From positions 1 through 9,523 of the forward strand of contig CAYNCU010000162.1 in assembly GCA_964395765.1 (NCBI GenBank): a stretch of DNA of 9,523 bases, written 5' to 3'. Made by a program: the position numbers and the translations under genes. A model generated the notes under the pieces. That model saw nothing but the letters and a program-made list of their open reading frames with translations. It made no database searches and was not told where the DNA came from. How positions within the stretch are numbered: position 1 is the stretch's first letter; each line of letters begins with the position of its first letter. This document shows, one piece after another, positions 1 to 6,775 of the stretch. This DNA is from DATDPY01 sp964395765. Its GTDB lineage: Bacteria; Bacteroidota; Bacteroidia; Cytophagales; Cyclobacteriaceae.

Positions 1-88
1 TTCCGCTTTCTTACAACTTACCAGTAAGAATAAAATGAAAAAATACCAGAATCTTAAAGGCATAATAAAATTAAAAAATATTTAAATA

Positions 89-112
89 CCGGAAACCGGA
101 ATTTCAGAATTC
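89..112 (-). terminator. Weak candidate terminator of the lipocalin-like gene
   Basis: Just past the stop codon on the minus strand, two overlapping small stems occur: GAATT-loop-AATTC (99-112) and CCGG-TTT-CCGG (89-99). A T-rich tract follows (about 64-88 on the plus strand as A/T-rich sequence). The stems are only 4-5 bp, so the call is weak. Confidence 0.25.
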
Positions 113-117
113 AAAAA

Positions 118-582
118 TTAACGTTTATAAGTCAGGGTGATAACCCCTTCAACTTTCCCATCCGGGATATCCATACTTACTTTGTGTTGTGTAACAAGCA
201 TATTGTCTTTAAGCGTAAGTATTTCATAAACAGTGGTCTCCCCGTGTTCATCTGTCGTGGAAAATGATTTTGAGTTTTTCATCTCCCATGTGCCCCGTCC
301 GTTGACCTTACCTTCAGGGTCACTGATAGTATAACTGCCATCCTTCGTAAGACTCAGTTGCCCGCCGATGTGCAAGGCCTTACCGCCTTCAATCATCGCT
401 GAAATATCGGGCCCCTTAGTTTGTTTGAAATTAAATTCGGTCCCCGTCCAGGTGGCCACAAGACCCGGACCTTTTTGATTTGCAGAGTTGAAGGAAGAAA
501 AAGCAATTGTCATTGCCAGCACAAGGAACAACGGCAGGAATCGGCCATTCAACAAGCGCTGTAATTTTGGTTTATCGATCAT
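118..582 (-). CDS. Exported lipocalin-like domain protein
   Basis: This 154-residue protein has a basic N-terminus (K5, K7, R9, R14) followed by a hydrophobic stretch at about residues 15-30, then a small polar segment ending near FNSA (31-34). That fits a signal peptide cleaved by signal peptidase I. No lipobox cysteine is present, so it is probably periplasmic or secreted rather than a lipoprotein. The mature part (about 120 residues) is rich in predicted beta strands: an opening LVATWTGTEF (41-50), then DGSYTIS (81-87), GRGTWEM (95-101), and ILTLKDNMLV (121-130). The Gly-Thr-Trp strand and 'threshold-sketch' pattern are typical of the short lipocalin-like domains common in Bacteroidota. 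Ligand and role are unknown; such proteins are often envelope proteins of unassigned function. The gene stands alone and diverges from the membrane protein gene at 752. No Shine-Dalgarno sequence precedes the start. The fold is called from pattern only. Confidence 0.75.
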   Translation of the reverse strand: MIDKPKLQRLLNGRFLPLFLVLAMTIAFSSFNSANQKGPGLVATWTGTEFNFKQTKGPDISAMIEGGKALHIGGQLSLTKDGSYTISDPEGKVNGRGTWEMKNSKSFSTTDEHGETTVYEILTLKDNMLVTQHKVSMDIPDGKVEGVITLTYKR

Positions 583-610
583 AATATTCTTTTTTGGGGT
601 TTCAGATACT

Positions 611-639
611 TAAAATTATTCATCGGATTTATTAATCAG
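611..639 (-). promoter_or_regulatory. Candidate Bacteroidota-type promoter for the lipocalin-like gene
   Basis: On the minus strand TAATTTTA (611-618) matches the -7 consensus TAnnTTTG at five of six fixed positions. A weak -33 element, CTG instead of TTG, lies 18 nt upstream. Transcription would start about 20-25 nt before the start codon at 582. The region is AT-rich, so a chance match is quite possible. Confidence 0.25.
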
Positions 640-692
640 GATGAATCACGTCTCCCGGTTTGCAAATTCATAGGATTTTTTTTAAACTGAAA

Positions 693-710
693 GGTTTTTC
701 TTCAAAAACC
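693..710. other. Perfect 7-bp hairpin in the leader of the membrane protein gene
   Basis: GGTTTTT (693-699) and AAAAACC (704-710) form a perfect inverted repeat around a CTTC loop. It ends 41 nt before the ATG at 752. A second potential stem, CCGGC (709-713) with GCCGG (730-734), overlaps it by two bases, so the two structures compete. The 168-bp spacer between the divergent genes holds nothing else I can identify. A 7-bp stem of this size is expected by chance in a window this long, so function is not established. Confidence 0.3.
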
Positions 711-751
711 GGCTCTGTTCTTTATAACGGCCGGGAATTCATTAAAATGGA

Positions 752-1906
752 ATGTTGCGGCATATAGTCAACATCGAAGGCTTTTCCAAAGCCGAATACC
801 TGATGGCCTTTTTCGCCATCCTGTTCGGGTACATATCCTCCGAATACTTTGAAGGCTTCGGCCTGGTATTCCGCTACCGGAAAAATATCCGTTTCGCCTG
901 GTCCTTCATCCTGTTTGCCCTGATCACCTTTTTCATGCTCTCCATTTACTGGTGGGACATGTGGGCAAGAAGTTACCAGGTGGAATTCAATTTCCTGAAT
1001 TTCCTTGAGATCATGGTTTACCCGATGATCTATTATTTATTGTCGAACATCCTGTTCAGGGATCTTTCGCACAAAGATCTCGACAACCTGGATGAATATT
1101 TCTTCAACCGCAAAACGCTTGCCTTATCGGCTCTCGGCGCTTATTTTTTATATGACCTGGCAGCCAGTTATTATAAAACCGATTATATCTATACGTCCAT
1201 CGGGCTGGCCTTTTGCCTATCCGGAATACTGATAAAAAATAAAACCTATTTCCGGGTTCTTCTGGTAGCCGGGTTAAGCCTTGTCCTGATTTATACCTTT
1301 CAAAGTTTTTTCAAACCCGCCCCGCCGGTCGCTGATGGGGAAAAGGCCATCAGTTATACCAAGATAGAACACCTGACCATTTTCGTATCCTTTATTTACG
1401 GTTTTGTGGTTGCCGTTTACCTGAAAGGCTGGAGCCTGCTGGTGAAGGACTGGAAAAGCCTGAAATATTCCTGGGGGCATCTTATCTGGACCTTGTTTTC
1501 CTTCATTATCCTTATTTCCGTCTGGTGGAATTCGTGGATCCGGAGCGGGTATATGGAAGATCAGCTGCTGTACTTCCAACTTTCCCTTCTGCCGCCGCTG
1601 ATCCTGTATCTCATTTCGGTGGTACTATTCCCGGACTTCAAACTGGCCGAAACCATTGACCTGAAAGCCCATTTCGATAAAAACAGGAAACAGTTTTATT
1701 TCCTGTTCCTGCTTTACTTTCTTCTTAATACGGGATTGTCTCTTATCTTTAAGGATGCTTTGTTTATCGGCTGGACCATTCCTTTCAGGTTGTTGGCCAT
1801 CATCATTACCGTTATAGCCCTTTTTATAAAAAATAAAAATTTTCACAGGGCCCTGCCTTATTTCGTCATTATCGTTTTTTTGGTTTACCTGGTTTTGAAT
1901 AATTAA
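752..1906 (+). CDS. Polytopic membrane protein with two tandem homologous halves
   Basis: A 384-residue, strongly hydrophobic protein with about 10-12 likely transmembrane helices and no signal peptide. It sits in the inner membrane by inference. It is an internal duplication: residues about 15-180 align with about 206-380. Matching landmarks are EYL..FGY (15-27) with EHL..YGF (206-218), YWWDMWARS (66-74) with VWWNSWIRS (257-265), LLSNILFRD (96-104) with LISVVLFPD (287-295), DEYFFNRK (114-121) with KAHFDKNRK (305-313), and IKNKTYFR (161-168) with IKNKNFHR (359-366). The Trp-Trp pair followed by Trp and Arg-Ser (WWxxWxRS) is kept in both halves, which suggests a functional or structural core. 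I recognise no named family, and no transporter or enzyme motif is visible. The start at 752 is the first in-frame ATG with sensible context; an ATG at 747 is in another frame and stops after six codons. The gene is monocistronic here, with a convergent neighbour downstream. Confidence 0.85.
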   Translation: MLRHIVNIEGFSKAEYLMAFFAILFGYISSEYFEGFGLVFRYRKNIRFAWSFILFALITFFMLSIYWWDMWARSYQVEFNFLNFLEIMVYPMIYYLLSNILFRDLSHKDLDNLDEYFFNRKTLALSALGAYFLYDLAASYYKTDYIYTSIGLAFCLSGILIKNKTYFRVLLVAGLSLVLIYTFQSFFKPAPPVADGEKAISYTKIEHLTIFVSFIYGFVVAVYLKGWSLLVKDWKSLKYSWGHLIWTLFSFIILISVWWNSWIRSGYMEDQLLYFQLSLLPPLILYLISVVLFPDFKLAETIDLKAHFDKNRKQFYFLFLLYFLLNTGLSLIFKDALFIGWTIPFRLLAIIITVIALFIKNKNFHRALPYFVIIVFLVYLVLNN

Positions 1907-1993
1907 GGTAACTGTTTTTTTACTCTGCTAAATTAAATTGAAATTTTTTACGCGGGAATCCGACAATAATCAATTAAAAATAAAATGAATGTC

Positions 1994-2068
1994 ATCCCCC
2001 GACTGGATACTTCGAGGCTTGAAGTGCAATTCCGATTTGCGCCTTCAAAACGAAGCGGAGGGGTGGAT
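1994..2068. repeat. 75-bp imperfect palindrome (REP- or MITE-like element) in a convergent spacer
   Basis: This GC-richer island lies inside an AT-rich spacer between two convergent genes. Three nested stems are visible: ATCC+CCC (1994-2000) with GGG+GGAT (2061-2068, one bulged T); CTTCG (2010-2014) with CGAAG (2051-2055); and TTGAAG..GCAA (2019-2029) with TTGC..CTTCAA (2037-2048), which has a 1x2 internal loop. The apical loop is about 7 nt. No T-run follows on either strand, so it does not look like a simple intrinsic terminator. It could be a dispersed palindromic repeat or a folded RNA at the end of the converging transcripts. The rest of 1907-2186 shows nothing else convincing apart from a weak terminator at its right edge. 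Confidence 0.45.
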
Positions 2069-2167
2069 CCCACATTGTTTGGCAAGATCGTATTAAATGA
2101 TATTCAATTTTATAAATCCTAACGGGATTCTTGTCTTATCAGATTCTTTCTAACCCATAGACAATTT

Positions 2168-2208
2168 AAAAAAGAGGCCCAATTTCCTATAAACTAAAAG
2201 GTCCTAAT
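2168..2208 (-). terminator. Weak candidate intrinsic terminator of the three-gene operon
   Basis: Reading the minus strand, AGGACC at the end of the deacetylase-like gene can pair with GGGCCT (one mismatch) just past the stop codon. After one more C comes a run of six T (2168-2173). The stem is short, mismatched and has a loop of about 19 nt, so this is a tentative call based mainly on the T-run and position. Confidence 0.25.
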
Positions 2209-4049
2209 TTAAATTGCCGGTACTGTACTTCCACCTGCATCGTGCTTCCCGGGAATACCTTGAAAAATGCATACTGATTTCCTTTTATCGTATTTAATTT
2301 GAATTTCAATTCTTTTCCTTCAACCAGTATCTTAAGGACTTTTCTTTCTCCGAAACGGCCAGGTACATAAACGCCAAATTCCCTGTTGATGGAAACCGGG
2401 GCATGAATGGCAAAAGAAAGATTATTATTGTACCAGCGAAGGTTATTGAATTTCACGGAGTCCCTTGCCTTTAAAAAATCAAGCCACTCCATGGCCGTTA
2501 ACATCGGAACTCCCTTTCTGCGGCAGTAATCGGCCGTTTTCTCCAGTTCGGCAAGATAGGGCTTGTTGGCATTCGAATTCGGGTGGAAAACCGCATTGAC
2601 CACCGCATATTTTTCCCGGTAAAGGCTGCGGTCTACAAGGGTTCTATATCCGTTATAAATTCCCCCTTTGGTGTTCAGTTGTTCATCGACGATCTGGGTT
2701 TCGGATTGATAAATATCCAGTACATTCCCCTCCTCATCGGCAAATTTCATCGGGATCCCGCTGCCGGTGAAATATCCGAATCCCCCGATCCAGTCGGGAC
2801 GCGTCACATCTTTTGAATTATCATATTTATAGGAGTTGCAATCCAGTTGTATCCCATGGGCCTGCTCGATGGCCGCCTGTCCGGCCCAGCCATACCAGAC
2901 GATCCAGTGATTCCGCACTGTACTCAATGGATAGGAATTACCGTACACCTCCCTGAATTGATTTTGCATCACGGTAATGGTACTGTCCATATTTTCACGG
3001 GTAACATGGGCGGCATTTTTTGTATCGTCATAGTGAATGGCAATTTCGTTGCCATCTGCTTTCCACCGTTCCACAACTTCCGGTTTCAGCCCGGTACCGA
3101 TGAGGTAAACCGTCATGTGCCCGCCTTTGGATTGCACCATCTTCAGTTCGCTGTCGATTTCCTTTTCATAAAAATCAGGGTCGCCGTTGTTTTCGCCGTC
3201 ACAGGTCAGCAGAGCCACACATCGGCTGTCGCCGGGAAAATACCATAACCGTGGCAACGGCGGGTATCCGCTGTTCAGGTACTCAATAACATGCGATAGT
3301 AACCTCACCTGTTCATCTGCCTGTGGAATGGCAACCTTATCTTTATCGAGCCAGTTCTTTTCCCCATCTCTGCCCACGAACAGGTCGAGGTTGCGAAGGC
3401 CGTAAACGCCGTCCCGCTCCTGTCCTTTCCAGGCCGGGTTGCCCTGGTGAAGGTAAACCACACTCTCCGGCAGGTTGAATAAAATGGCCGCCGCTTTCCC
3501 TTTCCCGAAAGAATGAACGGTTACGGCGGGAAAACCGGTATCCTTTTCTTCTTCATCAAAGAGCGCGGCAATTTGTGCCGCGCCATTTAACCGGAACTCT
3601 TCTGCTTCCCCGTGATATTGCAGGCTTTCAACCGGCATGCCCCTACCCGCCTTCACTGCGGTATCGATTTTAAAATAGCCCTCCCGGATCGTTTGCCCGG
3701 TATATTTTATTCCCAGGATATCTTCGACATTTGCGTCGGGTTTAAAAAAAATCATTTTGCCACCCTTACGGATATACCATGACAGGTATTTTCTTTGCTT
3801 GTCCGTTAAGGCGTTTTCCGTGAGAATAACCAGATCGAATTTTTTCAGGTATTGACGCGAAAGATTTTTGTCGTTAAACGGCTGTTCTTCGTATTCCATA
3901 AATCCTTCCGTTCTTAATAATTCTTTCGTATAAAGCCCGAAGTTATTTTTCCCATAAAGGATCAGAATCGGCTTATGGACCCTGTTATAACTGCAACCTC
4001 CGGATATTAAGATCCACGATAACAAAAAAATGAACCTGAAGAATTTCAT
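2187..4049 (-). CDS. Lipoprotein with N-terminal GATase/ThuA-like domain and polysaccharide-deacetylase-like domain
   Basis: This 620-residue protein starts with MKFFRF and a hydrophobic run ending ISGGC, so Cys19 is a likely lipidation site (relaxed Bacteroidota lipobox). Residues about 26-200 resemble the alpha/beta GATase1/ThuA-like domains that precede some carbohydrate enzymes: LILYG (29-33), FDLVILTENAL (71-81), IRKGGKMIFF (93-102), GKGKAAAILFNLP (182-194). Residues about 265-530 are NodB/CE4-like: ALLTCDGENN (279-288), HMTVYLIG (311-318), GNEIAIHYDD (333-342), STVRNHWIVW (376-385), VNAVFHP (484-490, the late histidine motif), then a final TAMEWLDFL helix. A beta-rich tail (about 530-620) ends it. 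The usual TFDDG metal motif is altered to TCDGE, so deacetylase activity is uncertain. It could instead be a binding protein or act with altered ligands. It is the last gene of the operon, 44 nt after the GH/PHP gene. The substrate is probably an exported or captured glycan (inference). Confidence 0.75.
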   Translation of the reverse strand: MKFFRFIFLLSWILISGGCSYNRVHKPILILYGKNNFGLYTKELLRTEGFMEYEEQPFNDKNLSRQYLKKFDLVILTENALTDKQRKYLSWYIRKGGKMIFFKPDANVEDILGIKYTGQTIREGYFKIDTAVKAGRGMPVESLQYHGEAEEFRLNGAAQIAALFDEEEKDTGFPAVTVHSFGKGKAAAILFNLPESVVYLHQGNPAWKGQERDGVYGLRNLDLFVGRDGEKNWLDKDKVAIPQADEQVRLLSHVIEYLNSGYPPLPRLWYFPGDSRCVALLTCDGENNGDPDFYEKEIDSELKMVQSKGGHMTVYLIGTGLKPEVVERWKADGNEIAIHYDDTKNAAHVTRENMDSTITVMQNQFREVYGNSYPLSTVRNHWIVWYGWAGQAAIEQAHGIQLDCNSYKYDNSKDVTRPDWIGGFGYFTGSGIPMKFADEEGNVLDIYQSETQIVDEQLNTKGGIYNGYRTLVDRSLYREKYAVVNAVFHPNSNANKPYLAELEKTADYCRRKGVPMLTAMEWLDFLKARDSVKFNNLRWYNNNLSFAIHAPVSINREFGVYVPGRFGERKVLKILVEGKELKFKLNTIKGNQYAFFKVFPGSTMQVEVQYRQFKLGPFSL

Positions 4050-4093
4050 GCGATGTTTAATTTTAATAAGTATTCATTCCGGGTCGTTTATTT

Positions 4094-6763
4094 TCACCTG
4101 TCGCTCTGATTTTTCGTTTCAGCAAGAATCTGTGCGTATATATCCCTGGCTTTATGATACCGGGCTATCACTGTTTCCCTGTCATGCGTGAAATACCTGC
4201 TCCATGGTCCGCCGGTCTGAATATTTTGCAGGATGTTGTCGATCCATTTTATAAAATATTCTGCATCTTCGCTGCTCGCCCTGACCGGTTTATTTTTATA
4301 GACGATGTACACCGGTGCCGTATGCGACTGGTGGCCCTCGCCGTTCATCCGCCGGGCGCAGATCCACCCGCTTTCGTTAACTTGCATTGAATAGGTCATT
4401 TCGAGTGGATGGCCGGGCGTGGCTGAGCCCGTAAGGATGGAAACAACTTTGCCGTTATAAACAAGCTCAATTCTTCCCGAAGTTTCCTTTATGTCGGTCC
4501 ATTTCACTTTTACATTTATTTTCCCTGGATCGGAGAACTCAATTTCATCACCGGGGGAATAATGATCATTTACCTTCAGGTCAAGAAATTCGGAATGGCC
4601 ATGCGCTACCACCGTCCGGCCTTCCTTGATCCCGTCAATCCATTTGTCGTAGGTGAGCGACCCGTCTTTTACCTGTACATAAGTCAGTAACGTTCCGAGC
4701 GGCTCGCTGTTATTGCATGGGAAATCGGTACCTGCCGCCAAACCCAGGCGGAATCCGCAGTTCAGTAACTTATAATAGGCATGAATGGCCGCATCATTGA
4801 TCCAGACGTCTTCAGCCACGAAATCGATGGTTCCCAAAGCCGCTTCTACGGGGTAGTCGATGGGGATACAGCAATTCAGTTCATTTTGGATGGAATCGTT
4901 GAGGTATTCCATATGGCAGAAGCCGCCGATAGCTCCCTGGCTTCTTGCCCATTCCAGTATCTTGAAGGGAGATTCATCCCAGATCTGGTGTGCTTCCTTC
5001 AATCCCAGTAAAACCAGATGGCCGCCCAGCGCCTGGTTTGAAAAATTCGAATAGGTGGCGTCCCAGTGCCATTCGGCATCCCAATGGACAATTCGCCCGG
5101 GGATTGACTGGGGAGCGTCACGCCCGTTGACCTTCTGCAGGTCGGTCGTCGGGTTTTGCACTTCACCGTTTCCCATATCCGCCAGAAGGGAAATGACAGA
5201 TAGATTATTATCTTCCATCATCTGCGTGTACTTGTTTTCCGATAATATCGAAGTGCTGTCCGGAAGCTTCGTGTATTCCCCGCAGTTCCTGTGCACATGC
5301 ATGTCGCCGGCATACCATCCTGTCGGCTCAGGTCGCAGTACGCCAGAGGAAGGAATTCCCGTGATCGTGAAAATACATTTTGCAGGAATATCGGCAGAAA
5401 ATAAATTATCCATCGCATCAAAACTTTCTGCTTTGACTAGATTTTTAAGACTGTCGGTAACGTATAGGGTAAAGTTGTTAATTTCCGGTAAGTTGGAAAG
5501 TTTAATTGTAAGTCGCTCAGGATGGCCCATGAGGTTCATCCCCGTCACGCTTATCCGGCCTGACCTGGTATCGTAAAAACTGCTTACCGGCAATGACCGG
5601 GCTGTGTCATCGGTTCCGATCCGAACACTTCCCTCAGGAACGAATTTTGAAAATTGCGATAAGGCGTAGAAATGTTTTCTCGGCGAATAAATTTTATTTA
5701 CACTGTCATAGGCTAATATGCCCCACAGGCTCCAGGTGCTGGGCGGGTGTTCGTAATAGCTGTCATATCCTTCCCAGACAATGGCACCTGAAGCGCCGCC
5801 ATTCAGGAATTGCAATAAGTATTCCGAGCATTCTGCGGCGAATGAATAATTATAGGCGGTGACGATCCCGGCATCCAGGCCATCCCGCCAGGCATTCCAT
5901 TCGGTTATCCAGAAATTTTTGTCTCTGAAGGGAGTTTTATCCAGGCTCTGCCTGATGTCCGTATATAATCCGCCGTAGCTGTGAAACCCAAGCGGGCCCG
6001 AATGATCCATTATGTCTTTTGAGGAAGCCAGCAGAGGAACATATTCCTGCAGGCTCTTATCCAGGGAAGCCGCGTCCGGAGAAACGATCTTTACATCTCC
6101 CAGGCCGGCTTCATCCATTCGCTGTACCAGTTTCTTTATGATGGTGAAATATTGCGAGGCGCCGACGGTAGGTCCCTCATTTTTGATGTCCGGCTCATTC
6201 ATGGGGCCGAACTTCCCGAATTCCAGGTGACGGTGATACCGAGCATAGCTGAGCATGGTCACCAACATTTCGACATATTCATCTTCCATACCCGGCCGAA
6301 TTGTCTCAAATCCCATCCATTTCGGAACCCTGCCCATGATGCTTATATCCAGGTTGCCTGTAATGCCTTTATGATTCAGGTAGGCAATCATATCCCAGGC
6401 TTTTTCAAATTTCGGAGAAGCGTAGAGACGGTTGTAATAATTCGAATCCGCAATGAAGGGGTTATCATTGTCATTTTTGTCTTCCCAGTTTTTTTCAGAT
6501 TCTATGATCACCCGCCATAAATTCATGTGTGCCGAATCAATGAGCAGATCGATGGCCGGCTTGAGCTCGTCGTCATTCCAGCTTGCCGTGTTGGCATTCA
6601 CCCCGATACCATCGAAATGCTGGAACCTCTTTGAACCGTTAAGCGTAACCGAAATACTGTCTTCTTTTTCAGGTATAAGATTGAACGATGTCAGCCATCC
6701 CATGCAAGGCAGCAGGAAGAGTAACAGCATCAGGAATAAAAAAATCTTATGATTATTATTCAT
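4094..6763 (-). CDS. Exported fusion of clan GH-A glycoside hydrolase and CehA/McbA-type PHP metallohydrolase
   Basis: This 889-residue protein has an N-terminal hydrophobic segment (about 6-24), a signal peptide or anchor. There is a cysteine at 20 but proline precedes it, so lipidation is unlikely. Residues about 37-380 form a (beta/alpha)8 hydrolase of clan GH-A, nearest by eye to GH30/GH39. It has HFDGIGVNAN (49-58), the acid/base motif PMNEP with Glu190, His261 in GFHSYGG, the nucleophile motif WITEWN with Glu288, and Trp330 in the last strand. A small beta domain (about 380-470) follows. Residues about 480-815 carry a PHP-type metallohydrolase: GDMHVH (486-491), EWHWD (564-568), GGHLVLLG (580-587), GFCHMEY (614-620), AAGTDFP (676-682), and EGRTVVAHGH (714-723). 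The C-terminal tail, AEYFIKWID.., resembles the end of large CehA/McbA family members. It should cleave a glycosidic bond and hydrolyse an ester or phosphoester in an exported setting (inference). It sits 12 nt after the toroid gene, so co-transcription is likely. CAZy family and substrate cannot be settled by eye. Confidence 0.85.
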   Translation of the reverse strand: MNNNHKIFLFLMLLLFLLPCMGWLTSFNLIPEKEDSISVTLNGSKRFQHFDGIGVNANTASWNDDELKPAIDLLIDSAHMNLWRVIIESEKNWEDKNDNDNPFIADSNYYNRLYASPKFEKAWDMIAYLNHKGITGNLDISIMGRVPKWMGFETIRPGMEDEYVEMLVTMLSYARYHRHLEFGKFGPMNEPDIKNEGPTVGASQYFTIIKKLVQRMDEAGLGDVKIVSPDAASLDKSLQEYVPLLASSKDIMDHSGPLGFHSYGGLYTDIRQSLDKTPFRDKNFWITEWNAWRDGLDAGIVTAYNYSFAAECSEYLLQFLNGGASGAIVWEGYDSYYEHPPSTWSLWGILAYDSVNKIYSPRKHFYALSQFSKFVPEGSVRIGTDDTARSLPVSSFYDTRSGRISVTGMNLMGHPERLTIKLSNLPEINNFTLYVTDSLKNLVKAESFDAMDNLFSADIPAKCIFTITGIPSSGVLRPEPTGWYAGDMHVHRNCGEYTKLPDSTSILSENKYTQMMEDNNLSVISLLADMGNGEVQNPTTDLQKVNGRDAPQSIPGRIVHWDAEWHWDATYSNFSNQALGGHLVLLGLKEAHQIWDESPFKILEWARSQGAIGGFCHMEYLNDSIQNELNCCIPIDYPVEAALGTIDFVAEDVWINDAAIHAYYKLLNCGFRLGLAAGTDFPCNNSEPLGTLLTYVQVKDGSLTYDKWIDGIKEGRTVVAHGHSEFLDLKVNDHYSPGDEIEFSDPGKINVKVKWTDIKETSGRIELVYNGKVVSILTGSATPGHPLEMTYSMQVNESGWICARRMNGEGHQSHTAPVYIVYKNKPVRASSEDAEYFIKWIDNILQNIQTGGPWSRYFTHDRETVIARYHKARDIYAQILAETKNQSDR

Positions 6764-6775
6764 ATCTTAAAAATT

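Noticed and set aside
2074..2085. 12-bp ATTGTTTGGCAA that recurs inverted at 9164-9175
   Set aside because: In a 9.5-kb window several 12-bp matches between any two places, counting both strands, are expected by chance. There is no extension of the match.
2847..3248. 133-residue frame on the plus strand opposite the deacetylase-like gene, and similar antisense frames at 5055-5576 and 7811-8332
   Set aside because: They lie wholly inside well-supported minus-strand genes, have no domain pattern, and reflect codon bias of the real genes.
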